A DNA stretch of 64,000 bases from Flexivirga meconopsidis (GTDB lineage: Bacteria > Actinomycetota > Actinomycetes > Actinomycetales > Dermatophilaceae), in the NCBI RefSeq assembly GCF_026162425.1, contig NZ_JAOBQJ010000002.1, positions 682,001-746,000 of the forward strand. Reading direction: 5' to 3'. Position numbers and translations under genes: made by a program. The notes under the pieces were generated by a model. The model made no database searches. It had not been told where the DNA came from and saw only the letters and a list, made by a program, of their open reading frames with translations. Numbering within the stretch: position 1 is the stretch's first letter; each line of letters begins with the position of its first letter. Positions 44,864 through 53,321 of the stretch are shown here, one piece after another.

Positions 44864-46564
44864 TCAGTCGCAGACCGCCCCGCCGCTCGCGCTACCGACC
44901 AACTTGCGATATTTCGCCAGCACCCCGCGGGTGTACTTCGGCTCCGGCTGGCTCACGCCCGCGGCCCGACGGTGGTCGAGCTCGGCTTCGTCGACCAGCA
45001 GGTCGAGCGTGCCGCCGGCGACGTCGAGCCGGATGCGGTCGCCGTCACGGACGAACGCGATGGGCCCCTCGTCGACCGCCTCCGGCGCTACGTGGCCGAC
45101 GCACAGTCCGGTAGTGCCTCCGGAGAAGCGGCCGTCGGTGAGCAGCAGCACGTCCTTGCCGAGACCCGCGCCCTTGATGGCGCCGGTCACCGCGAGCATC
45201 TCCCGCATGCCAGGACCGCCCTTCGGCCCTTCATAACGTATGACGACAACGTCTCCGGACTTCAGCGAGCCGTCCTCGACCGCATCCATGGCGGCCCGCT
45301 CCCCGTCGAAAACCCTTGCGGTTCCTTCGAATACATCGCTGTCGAAACCGGCCGACTTCACCACCGCACCCTCGGGGGCGAGCGAACCCTTGAGGATCGT
45401 CAGGCCACCGGTCGGGTGGATCGGCTTGCTCATCGCACGCAGCACCTTGCCGTCGGTGTCGGGCGGCGCGATGTCAGCGAGGTTCTCGGCGATCGTGCGA
45501 CCGGTGACCGTGAGGCAGTCACCGTGCAGCAGCCCGGCGTCGAGCAGGGCGCGCATCACGACCGGCACACCACCCACCCGGTCGATGTCGGTCATCACGA
45601 ACTGCCCGAAGGGTTTGACGTCGGCCAGGTGCGGCACCTTGGCGCCGACCCGCTGGAAGTCGTCGATGGCCAGGTCCACATCGGCCTCGTGCGCGATCGC
45701 CAGCAGGTGCAGCACCGCGTTGGTCGAGCCGCCGAAGGCCATCACGACGGCGATGGCGTTCTCGAACGCCTCCTTGGTCATGATGTCGCGCGCGGTGATC
45801 CCGCGGCGCAACAGCTCCACGACGGCCTCACCCGACTTGTGCGCGAATCCGTCGCGGCGGCGGTCGGTGGCCGGCGGAGCGGCCGAGCCGGGCAACGACA
45901 TACCGATCGCCTCGGCGACCGACGCCATGGTGTTCGCGGTATACATGCCGCCGCAGGCTCCCTCGCCGGGACAGATGGCCCGCTCGATCGCATCCACGTC
46001 CGCGCGGCTCATCCGGCCCGCGGCACAGGCGCCGACCGCCTCGAAGGCGTCGATGATCGTGACCTGCTTCTCGCTGCCGTCGGACAGCTTGGCGATGCCC
46101 GGAAGGATCGAACCGGCATACAAGAACACACTCGCCAGGTCGAGCCGTGCCGCGGCCATCAGCATGCCGGGCAGGGACTTGTCGCAACCGGCGAGCAACA
46201 CCGATCCGTCGAGGCGTTCGGCGTTCATCACCGTCTCGACGGAGTCGGCGATGATCTCGCGCGAGACCAGCGAGAAGTGCATGCCCTCATGGCCCATCGA
46301 GATGCCGTCGGAGACGCTGATCGTGCCGAATTCGAGCGGGTAACCCCCCGCTGCGTGCACGCCTTCCTTGACCGCCTGGGCGAGCCGCTCCAGGGAGAGG
46401 TTGCACGGAGTGATCTCGTTCCACGAACTCGCCACTCCCACTTGGGGTTTGGCGAAGTCGTCGTCGCCGAGACCTACCGCGCGCAGCATCCCTCGCGCGG
46501 CGGTCTTCTCCAGACCGTCGGTGACGTCGCGGCTACGGGGCTTGGGATCCGGCGTGTCGGTCAT
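44864..46564 (-). CDS. ilvD: Dihydroxy-acid dehydratase
   Basis: 566 aa Fe-S enzyme of Val/Ile synthesis. [102 protein letters not shown] and [23 protein letters not shown] carry the cluster cysteines and Mg-binding residues. It is on the same strand as ilvBNC but separated by the attenuator region, and 45 bases after the SixA-type gene. Confidence 0.96.
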   Translation of the reverse strand: MTDTPDPKPRSRDVTDGLEKTAARGMLRAVGLGDDDFAKPQVGVASSWNEITPCNLSLERLAQAVKEGVHAAGGYPLEFGTISVSDGISMGHEGMHFSLVSREIIADSVETVMNAERLDGSVLLAGCDKSLPGMLMAAARLDLASVFLYAGSILPGIAKLSDGSEKQVTIIDAFEAVGACAAGRMSRADVDAIERAICPGEGACGGMYTANTMASVAEAIGMSLPGSAAPPATDRRRDGFAHKSGEAVVELLRRGITARDIMTKEAFENAIAVVMAFGGSTNAVLHLLAIAHEADVDLAIDDFQRVGAKVPHLADVKPFGQFVMTDIDRVGGVPVVMRALLDAGLLHGDCLTVTGRTIAENLADIAPPDTDGKVLRAMSKPIHPTGGLTILKGSLAPEGAVVKSAGFDSDVFEGTARVFDGERAAMDAVEDGSLKSGDVVVIRYEGPKGGPGMREMLAVTGAIKGAGLGKDVLLLTDGRFSGGTTGLCVGHVAPEAVDEGPIAFVRDGDRIRLDVAGGTLDLLVDEAELDHRRAAGVSQPEPKYTRGVLAKYRKLVGSASGGAVCD

Positions 46565-46609
46565 GTGGGCATCGTATGCCCGCGTCCACCTGTTGGGACG
46601 AGGATCCCA

Positions 46610-47140
46610 CTAATCGGACGCTTCGTCGGCGCGCGCCGTGTGCACCCTGCTCAGTTCGGCGGCGCCGGCGGTCAGGTCCTTCCACGGCACCTCCACCTCG
46701 AGCAACCCCGCCGTACACGTTGGGAATCCGCTTGCCATCTTGAGCTTTTCGTCGTCGTCGCCGCGGCCCTCACTGAGCGTCGCAGCAAGACCCGGTATGC
46801 CGGGAGCGTGCCCGACCAGAGCCACCGAACGGGCCGACCTGCCCTGCTCGCGGAGGACGCCGATCAGCCGCTCGACCGATGCGTTGTAGATCCGCGGGTC
46901 GTGCTCGACGAGCGCACCGAGCTTGCCGCCTTCGACGATCGCCGCCCAGGTTTCCCGGGTGCGGGTGGCTGTCGAGCACAGCACGAGGTCGACGCTGATG
47001 CCTTGCTCCTTGAGCCACGCGCCCATCGCCTTGGCGTCGGCGACTCCCCGAGGAGTGAGCGCTCGCTCGTGGTCGGTGGTGGATTCGGGGCTTGCGGCCT
47101 TCGCGTGCCGGATGACGATGAGCTGCCGGGGTGCGGTCAT
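46610..47140 (-). CDS. SixA-type histidine phosphatase
   Basis: 176 aa phosphohistidine phosphatase-like protein: LIVIRHAKAASPE (RHG-type nucleophile His), LTPRGVADAKAMGAWL, LVLCSTATRTRETW and SVALVGHAPGIPGLAATL (second catalytic His). ATG 47140 overlaps the AbrB-family stop. It may act on phosphohistidine proteins or on small phosphoesters. Confidence 0.88.
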   Translation of the reverse strand: MTAPRQLIVIRHAKAASPESTTDHERALTPRGVADAKAMGAWLKEQGISVDLVLCSTATRTRETWAAIVEGGKLGALVEHDPRIYNASVERLIGVLREQGRSARSVALVGHAPGIPGLAATLSEGRGDDDEKLKMASGFPTCTAGLLEVEVPWKDLTAGAAELSRVHTARADEASD

Positions 47141-48201
47141 ACCGACGAGGATGTCACTTCCTGTGTGCGAGCCGTGGACTCGACCCGCTGCTCACGCCGC
47201 GAAAGCAACTTGGCCGCGATGATCGCTGTCAACAGCATGGCGAGCAACCGCACCACCTGCATCGTGGTCACCACCGCGCTCGAGCCGGAGCCGTGCGCAA
47301 CCGCCAGCACCGCGTAGATGCCGCCGGGGGTGGTCGCGAGGTAGGCCTGCGACAGCGGTATGGCGAGCCAGTGCTGCACGAGAACGGCCAGCCCGAAGCA
47401 GCCCACGAGCGCGACCGCGATGAACGTGGCGGTCACCGGAAGCAATCGGACGAAGACGCGGATCGACGAGCGGGAGAACGCGCCGCCGGCCTGCCAGCCG
47501 ATCACGATGTAGGACAACGCGCTCAACCAGACCGGCGCCGTCGGCACCACGTCCGCTCCCCCAGCCATGCCTATCGCCGCGGTGACCAACAGCGGGGTGA
47601 GCAGGAAGGGCGCCGGCAGATGGAGCCGCCGGCCGGCATACCCCACAGCCAGCACGAGGACGGCGAGGATCGCGACCGAGGCCGCACCGAACTGCCCGAT
47701 CTCGGCGCCGGAGCTTCCCGACGACCCACCGGCGAGCGCGAGCAGCGCGGGCATGGTGAGGGTGACGACGATCAGCCGTAGGTATTGCGACAGCGCGACG
47801 TAGCGGTGGTCGACATCGAGCTCCGGCGCCATGGTCGAGATGCCGCTGGCCCCGCCGGCGAGCGTCGACAGCACCGCGGTCGCCGGGCGCACCTCGGGTG
47901 CGATGCGAGTGAGCAGCGCACTCGATCCGAGACAGATCACCAACGTCAGCACGACACAGACCAGGGACACCCCGAGGTATTGCCGCAGCTGCGGCCAGGT
48001 CACGAACGACAACGGGGCGGCAGCACTCACGCCGACCAGCCCTTGCGCCGGGCGCAGCAGCTGCTTGGGCGGCGTGAGCTCCTCCCCGCCCACGAGCGCC
48101 ACCGCGCCGCCGGCGACCAGCGCCGCGATCAGCCAGGAGGCCTGCACGCCCAGGACATCTCCGGTGACGCCGAGCACGAGCGTGCCGGCGACGACGGTCA
48201 T
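47137..48201 (-). CDS. AbrB-family membrane protein (putative transporter)
   Basis: 354 aa, about ten transmembrane helices. Two homologous halves are visible, each with a conserved Gly-rich turn: LSTLAGGASGISTMAPEL and YLATTPGGIYAVLAVA, a pattern of the AbrB/ammonia-monooxygenase-like transporter family (unrelated to the DNA-binding AbrB). ATG 48201 is taken; a TTG at 48213 overlapping the PrpF-gene stop is possible. It stands between an isomerase and a phosphatase gene, so it may carry the small carboxylate handled by the isomerase. Confidence 0.8.
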   Translation of the reverse strand: MTVVAGTLVLGVTGDVLGVQASWLIAALVAGGAVALVGGEELTPPKQLLRPAQGLVGVSAAAPLSFVTWPQLRQYLGVSLVCVVLTLVICLGSSALLTRIAPEVRPATAVLSTLAGGASGISTMAPELDVDHRYVALSQYLRLIVVTLTMPALLALAGGSSGSSGAEIGQFGAASVAILAVLVLAVGYAGRRLHLPAPFLLTPLLVTAAIGMAGGADVVPTAPVWLSALSYIVIGWQAGGAFSRSSIRVFVRLLPVTATFIAVALVGCFGLAVLVQHWLAIPLSQAYLATTPGGIYAVLAVAHGSGSSAVVTTMQVVRLLAMLLTAIIAAKLLSRREQRVESTARTQEVTSSSV

Positions 48202-48209
48202 CCAGCGGG

Positions 48210-49271
48210 TCAACTGGCCAACCTGCCCACCTGCGCGAAAACGGTGCCATCGAAGAGTTTGCGAGCCGTGCGTTCGACTCGGGCGACGGTCGGCGAACCA
48301 CCGTCCACGTCGATGCCGACGGTGAGCGAGCCGCTCGGGTGCTCCACCACCACGCTCGTCGCGCGGCTCGGCACCAGCTCGGCAGCCAGCGTCCCGGGCA
48401 GCGCGGCAGCGCTGGCGAGGCAGATGGCGCCCGAGACCGCGTGCGCCGGATGACATTGGTCCGGCACGAAGTAGCGGGAGCGGATGGCGCCGTCCGCACC
48501 GGCGGACAGCACCATCACCTTGGGCAGCACCGAGCCGCTGACGTCACCCAGTCCCATCCGCTCGCCGATCGCGCGACGCAGCGTCTCGATGCGTCGCAGC
48601 AGCATCGAGTCCTCGTTCAGCGCGGCAGCACTCTCGGCGCCGGTGAGCCCGAGGTCCGTGGCCCGCAGCAGCACCGCGCAGACGCACGCGTCGATCGCGG
48701 TGAAGGGCACCCCGTCCACGCAACCCTGTCGGCTGCCGGCCGGGAAGAGCGATCCCGTTGTGCCTCCTGCGAATTCGCGGAATGCGAGGGAGACGGGGGC
48801 GGCTGGCCGGGTCAGGCCGCTGATGTGACGACTCCCGGCATACTCCACCTGGCCGGAGGGGGTGTTGACGACACACTCGACTCGGGCACCGGTGTTGACC
48901 AGTCGCACCCGCACCGGCGTCTGCGCACCGCGGGACCCGACCAGGCCGCGCTCGATCGCGAACGGGGCGACCCCCACGAGCACGTTGCCACAGGTGGGCT
49001 TCCAGTCGACGCCGATCGCGCCGGGACGCACCTGCGCAAAGAGATAGTCGACGTCGCAATCGGGCTCACGGGACGGGCTCACGATGGCGACCTTGCTGGT
49101 GGTCGGACTGCCACCGCCGAGCCCGTCGATCTGCAACTGATCGGGCGAGCCCATGACCGCGGGCAGCAACTCGTCGAGGTCGGCATGCGTGGCGTCGAGG
49201 TCGGACTTGAGGAAGTACATGGCGCGCGACGTGCCGCCGCGCATCATCATCGCCGGTACGGACAGAAACAT
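48210..49271 (-). CDS. PrpF-domain isomerase (4-oxalomesaconate tautomerase-like)
   Basis: 353 aa double-hotdog-like PrpF protein. MFLSVPAMMMRGGTSRAMYFLKSDL, IDGLGGGSPTTSKVAIVSPS, KPTCGNVLVGVAPFAIE and CHPAHAVSGAICLASAA are the conserved substrate loops of the PrpF/GalD group, which isomerise aconitate-type or oxalomesaconate-type tricarboxylates. No gallate, protocatechuate or methylcitrate genes are nearby, so the exact substrate is open. It leads the operon with the AbrB-type membrane protein. Confidence 0.85.
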   Translation of the reverse strand: MFLSVPAMMMRGGTSRAMYFLKSDLDATHADLDELLPAVMGSPDQLQIDGLGGGSPTTSKVAIVSPSREPDCDVDYLFAQVRPGAIGVDWKPTCGNVLVGVAPFAIERGLVGSRGAQTPVRVRLVNTGARVECVVNTPSGQVEYAGSRHISGLTRPAAPVSLAFREFAGGTTGSLFPAGSRQGCVDGVPFTAIDACVCAVLLRATDLGLTGAESAAALNEDSMLLRRIETLRRAIGERMGLGDVSGSVLPKVMVLSAGADGAIRSRYFVPDQCHPAHAVSGAICLASAAALPGTLAAELVPSRATSVVVEHPSGSLTVGIDVDGGSPTVARVERTARKLFDGTVFAQVGRLAS

Positions 49272-49451
49272 CGCTGGCTGGCTCCATCTGGCTGACAACC
49301 GGAAACTGACTGAAACCACAAAATCAACTGTCAGTTGAATTGTGTCGAGTGTTCGCCGATTTGGCCACCCCCGTGTCCTGTGCGTCGAGTCACACAGCAA
49401 GGTCGTCGGAAACCCTTGTTCTGACGGGTGTTTCACCCACATCATGGGAAG

Positions 49452-49907
49452 GTGTCCAGTCGTGTCGCACCGGATCCCCAGTCCTGGGGCGGGCGACTCG
49501 ATGCTCTCGTCCGAAACCGGCGGACAACTCAATCGTCTGACAGTGGACCGCTCACCAATGACGAGCTCGCGGCCGCGCTCAAACGGTCCTCCCCCGGTCT
49601 GAAGGTCAGCGGCGCCTACCTGTCCGCATTGCGCACCGGGCGGCGCAGCCACCCGTCGACCGAGCTCCAGCTCGCGATCGCCGACCACTTCGGGGTGCCG
49701 GTGTCCTACTTCTTCGACGGGCAGCTGCCGGACGAGTCGGACGCCGTCATACGCGACCAGTTGGACGAGCTCGGTGTTCGTTCGATCGCCCTCCGGGCGG
49801 TCGGCCTCGATGACGTCGGTCGCTCGACCGTGCTCGCGCTGCTGGACCACGTGCGCGAACTACAGGGTCTACCGCCGGTCGACGACGAAGCCGAAGGCGA
49901 CGGATGA
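49452..49907 (+). CDS. XRE-family helix-turn-helix regulator (EspR-like)
   Basis: 151 aa. RLDALVRNRRTTQSSD, then LTNDELAAALKRSSPGLKVSGAYLSALRTGRRSHPSTELQLAIADHFGVPVSYFFDG is an XRE helix-turn-helix like EspR and Streptomyces relatives; a C-terminal dimerisation helix follows (GRSTVLALLDHVRELQG). The start is unclear: GTG 49452 follows GGGAAG; GTG 49428 is also in frame. ATGA overlap couples it to the peptidase gene, giving the common repressor-plus-ImmA arrangement. Confidence 0.85.
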   Translation: MSSRVAPDPQSWGGRLDALVRNRRTTQSSDSGPLTNDELAAALKRSSPGLKVSGAYLSALRTGRRSHPSTELQLAIADHFGVPVSYFFDGQLPDESDAVIRDQLDELGVRSIALRAVGLDDVGRSTVLALLDHVRELQGLPPVDDEAEGDG

Positions 49908-50365
49908 GCGATCGCGCCCGGCGAGTGCATGAGCACAGCAGGAGTCTGTTGCGCTCGGCAGGAGTCTGGCGTTGTCGCGAGCTCGACCACATCTGCGCCG
50001 CCGTCGAGCAGCACACCGGACGACAGCTGGTGCGGTCGGCCACCCACCTCGACGCGGCGACGGTGCACGGCGCGGTGGTGCGCACCGCGGACATCGACTA
50101 CGTCATCGTCGAGTCGCAGACCAGCCCCGATCACCAGCAGCACATCCTGCTGCACGAACTCGGTCATCTGCTCTGTGACCACAGCGACCAGGCCCATGGC
50201 CTGCTCACCCGCAGCACCTACACCGATCCGCTGGAGTACGAGGCAGAGGTCATCGCCTCACTGCTGGGTCAGCATCTGCGCCGCGCGGCCGATCCGCTGC
50301 ACCTGCAGCCCGTCGATCCGCAGGTGCACCGGCTGCTGGACTCCTTCGGGCTGCTCGGCAGGTGA
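49904..50365 (+). CDS. ImmA/IrrE-type zinc metallopeptidase
   Basis: 153 aa with the gluzincin-like motif ILLHELGHLLCDH (HExxH, third ligand probably in the EYEAEVIASLLG Glu). ImmA/IrrE peptidases cleave or inactivate a cognate XRE repressor. The adjacent upstream XRE gene is the obvious partner, and a MAB_1171c-type membrane protein follows after one base. Confidence 0.9.
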   Translation: MSDRARRVHEHSRSLLRSAGVWRCRELDHICAAVEQHTGRQLVRSATHLDAATVHGAVVRTADIDYVIVESQTSPDHQQHILLHELGHLLCDHSDQAHGLLTRSTYTDPLEYEAEVIASLLGQHLRRAADPLHLQPVDPQVHRLLDSFGLLGR

Positions 50366-50366
50366 C

Positions 50367-51407
50367 ATGCTGCTCAACATCGCCTTCCTGGTGCCGGCCC
50401 TGCTCTGCTGGTGCGGTGCGGTCTACTGTCTGAATTTCCTTCGTAGTCACCCCAATCCGGCGGTCACGGCAATCCTTGTCTCGTTCGTCGCACGCGGCAC
50501 CGCCTTCCTGCTCGGCGCACCTCGGGTCTATGGCGTCGTCGACCGGGTCGTCGGCGAGACCAACACCACGCGTCTGTTGATCAACATCTGCGGCATCGTC
50601 TGGAGTCTCGCCGTGGGTGCGGCCGTGCTCTATTGGAGCCGACCGCGGGCCGACGCCGAGCTGACCCTGCGCCGCTGGACCGCGATCGCGGGCACCGCCG
50701 TAGCGGCATCGATCGTGCTGTGGGTCAGGGCGAACCTGCCCGAGTCGGCCCTGCCCGAGACGGCACTCGGCTTCTCCGCGGCCGGCGCGCACGAGTGGTC
50801 GGTCGCCGCACTGATGGGCATCTACCACCTGTCGATGACGGTCGCGCTGGTTGCGTTGGCCGTCTCCGCACGCCGTTTTCTCCACCACGTCCGATCCCCG
50901 CTGGTGCGCGGCGCGCTGATCGCGACGACCCTAGGCAGCGCGTGCTACCTGCTCTTCTCCCTCAATCGCCTGCTCGTCATCGGCAGCGGGCTGGTGCACG
51001 GTCCGGACCTGGCCATCGAGTTCGCCTCCCCTGTGCTGACCGGCGTCGGAGCGACGATCATGATGCTCGGCCTGACCGCTCCCATCTGGTGGCGACACGT
51101 GCTGTGGTGCCACACCCGGTGGTCGGTATGGCGCGCGCACCGCGCTCTGGAACCGCTGTGGCGCGACGTCGTCGGCGCCCTGCCGCACGTGGCTCTGGAC
51201 CCTGCCGGGAGCCGAGTGGGCGACCTGGACTTCCGGCTCTATCGGCGCCGGGTCGAGATCTGCGACGGCCTGCACGCGCTCGGCGTGTGGCACCGGGTGG
51301 CGAGCGCCGGCACCGACGACGAGTGGCTCACCCGCGTCGGCCGGACCTACGCGCGGGAGCGGCGCCATGACGTGCGGGTCGGCCACGGGTGGCCGCTGGA
51401 GCGTTGA
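50367..51407 (+). CDS. MAB_1171c/DUF6545-type membrane protein
   Basis: 346 aa with about seven transmembrane helices (for example LLNIAFLVPALLCWCGAVYCL and LINICGIVWSLAVGAAVLYW) and a C-terminal cytosolic domain from about residue 255: APIWWRHVLWCHTRWSVWRAHRALEPLWRDVVGALPHVAL, then LDFRLYRRRVEICDGLHAL. This tail is that of the actinobacterial MAB_1171c family, habitually found behind an XRE gene and an ImmA-type peptidase. Function unknown. The 3' end overlaps the opposite-strand membrane protein by 80 bases. Confidence 0.8.
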   Translation: MLLNIAFLVPALLCWCGAVYCLNFLRSHPNPAVTAILVSFVARGTAFLLGAPRVYGVVDRVVGETNTTRLLINICGIVWSLAVGAAVLYWSRPRADAELTLRRWTAIAGTAVAASIVLWVRANLPESALPETALGFSAAGAHEWSVAALMGIYHLSMTVALVALAVSARRFLHHVRSPLVRGALIATTLGSACYLLFSLNRLLVIGSGLVHGPDLAIEFASPVLTGVGATIMMLGLTAPIWWRHVLWCHTRWSVWRAHRALEPLWRDVVGALPHVALDPAGSRVGDLDFRLYRRRVEICDGLHALGVWHRVASAGTDDEWLTRVGRTYARERRHDVRVGHGWPLER

Positions 51408-52371
51408 CGCCGGCGAGCACGACGACGAGCGCGCCCAGCACCAACCACCAGGCGAGGGTGCCGACCGGCAGAGTCAGCCCATCGCCGTCGAAGTAGGTGA
51501 TCGACCGCACGGCGTCGACGCCGGCGCCGCCGGGCAGCCACCGCACCACCGCACTCCAGACCGGCGGCAGCAACGCGAAGCCATAAGCGCCGCCGGCGGC
51601 CGGACCACCGACCGCGACCAGCACGAGCACCGACAGGCCGAGCCCGAACCCGCCGAAGAGCCGAGCCAATGCCAGCGTCAGCACGGCACCGGTCAGCACG
51701 ACCAGGGCACCGAGACCGGCGAGCTGGGCCGTGTCAGTGTCGAAGGCACTCAGCAAGCCGGTGACCAGGAAACTGCCGGAAAGCCCTGCGGCTGCTGCGA
51801 ATACGAGCGATCCGACCAGCCACCACGCGGGGTGACGGCGCTCCGGTCGACGGACGATGTCGCGGCTGGTCACCAGCAACGCCGCGAACAGGTATCCGCT
51901 GACCAGCCAACACACCACCAGGTAATAGCCGGTCACGCCGCCGGGATCGTTCGGTTGCACCGGCGTGATGTCCTGCGCGCGGACCGTGCGTCCCTGGCTC
52001 GCATCGACCTGGGTGATCGCCAGCCGCAGTCCCGTTGCGGCCGTTTGCCCCTGCGCGGAGCTGGTCAGCAGCAGGTCCTGCTTGCGTTGTGGGTCGAAGA
52101 CCAGCACGGCCTGCACATCATCCTGACGCAGCGACTGCTCGGCGCCTGCCCGATCGGAGCCGATGTCGGCCCAGATCGGCCCACCGTCAATGGCATTGAT
52201 CCGGTTGGCCATCAGGCCCGCCCAGCCCCGGTCGGGCGACACGACGGTCACCCGGAGTCGGTCCGCGCCCGACTCGAATGCCCCGACATACGTCAGCACG
52301 AAGACTGCCTGCACGCCGAGCGCGACGATCGCCAGCCACAGCACCCGGACGCCGAGGGAGCGCTGCTTCAC
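51328..52371 (-). CDS. Membrane protein with ABC-2/YhgE-like topology
   Basis: 347 aa. One N-terminal helix (VLWLAIVALGVQAVFVLTYVG), an extracytoplasmic segment of about 130 residues (VTVVSPDRGWAGLMANRIN..., VQAVLVFDPQRKQDLLLTSS), then five or six helices (LVVCWLVSGYLFAALLVTS, LVGSLVFAAAAGLSG, etc.). The layout of an outside domain followed by a C-terminal permease block recalls ABC-2 permeases/YhgE-Pip proteins. GTG 52371 overlaps the dehydrogenase stop. No ATPase gene is adjacent. Confidence 0.75.
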   Translation of the reverse strand: MKQRSLGVRVLWLAIVALGVQAVFVLTYVGAFESGADRLRVTVVSPDRGWAGLMANRINAIDGGPIWADIGSDRAGAEQSLRQDDVQAVLVFDPQRKQDLLLTSSAQGQTAATGLRLAITQVDASQGRTVRAQDITPVQPNDPGGVTGYYLVVCWLVSGYLFAALLVTSRDIVRRPERRHPAWWLVGSLVFAAAAGLSGSFLVTGLLSAFDTDTAQLAGLGALVVLTGAVLTLALARLFGGFGLGLSVLVLVAVGGPAAGGAYGFALLPPVWSAVVRWLPGGAGVDAVRSITYFDGDGLTLPVGTLAWWLVLGALVVVLAGVNAPAATRGRPARHGAAPARRSGRRG

Positions 52372-53294
52372 CGCACCGGGTTCTGCAATGGCTCGCCGGC
52401 CGCGTAGCGGCGCAATTCGGTGCGAAGGAGGCGCAGTGCCCGCGGGGTGAAGGCCGTCGTCGCGCCACCCACGTGTGGGGTGATCAGCACACCCTGCGTC
52501 CGCCAGAGCGGATGCTCCTGCGGCAGCGGCTCGGGCTCGGTGACATCCAGCGCCGCGCGCACCCGGCCTGCCGCACATGCCTCGACGAGCGCGTCGGTGT
52601 CGACCACTCCTCCGCGAGCTACGTTGACCAGCAACGCATTCGGCGGCATCGCAGCCAGGAAGTCGGCGTCGACCAGATGACGGGTCGCGTCGGTCAACGG
52701 CACGATCAGGAAGACGACGTCGTGCTGCGGCAATAGGTCGGGCAGCTCGTCGATGCCGTGCACCCGGTCGACCAGCTCGTCCCCGTCGCGCGGCTTGGAG
52801 GCCACCGCCGTGACCTCCACCTCGAAGGCGAGCAGCCGCTTCGCGAGCGCGCGACCGATCGAGCCGTAGCCGATCACCAGGGCATGCCGGTCGGCCAGCG
52901 ACGGTCGTCCCGCCATACGCAGCCAATCACCCTCGGGCTGCGCCCGAACCGCCTCGGCGATGCCGCGCTGCGCGGCAATCGCGAGACCGACCGCGAGCTC
53001 GGCGGTCGAGGTGTCATGGATGCCGCGGCCGTTGGCGAGTTGCACCCCGTCCGGCAGATAAGGGATGGCGTGCTCGTAACCGGCGGTCACGAGTTGCACC
53101 GCCTGCAGCTTCGGCAGCTGGGCGAGGCGTTCGAGGCGCTTCGGGTTGCCCATGTATGGCGGGACGACCACTTCGATGTCGTCCCGCGGCGGGTCGGCCT
53201 TCATGTCCCAGTGCACGACCTCCACCCCGGGCACGTCACTCAGCGGCTCGACCCACTCCTGCTCCGCGATGGAAACCACGACCATGCGTTGCAC
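52368..53294 (-). CDS. D-2-hydroxyacid dehydrogenase family protein
   Basis: 308 aa NAD-dependent dehydrogenase: HALVIGYGSIGRALAKRLLAF (cofactor fold), NVARGGVVDTDAL (catalytic Arg), ALDVTEPEPLPQEHPLW (Glu) and ITPHVGGATT (His). The substrate is not predictable (glyoxylate/hydroxypyruvate or related). It is cotranscribed between a P450 (28 bases upstream) and a membrane protein (GTGA overlap). Confidence 0.9.
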   Translation of the reverse strand: MQRMVVVSIAEQEWVEPLSDVPGVEVVHWDMKADPPRDDIEVVVPPYMGNPKRLERLAQLPKLQAVQLVTAGYEHAIPYLPDGVQLANGRGIHDTSTAELAVGLAIAAQRGIAEAVRAQPEGDWLRMAGRPSLADRHALVIGYGSIGRALAKRLLAFEVEVTAVASKPRDGDELVDRVHGIDELPDLLPQHDVVFLIVPLTDATRHLVDADFLAAMPPNALLVNVARGGVVDTDALVEACAAGRVRAALDVTEPEPLPQEHPLWRTQGVLITPHVGGATTAFTPRALRLLRTELRRYAAGEPLQNPVR

Positions 53295-53321
53295 GGTATC
53301 GTCCGCCTCCGGCAGTGGTGC

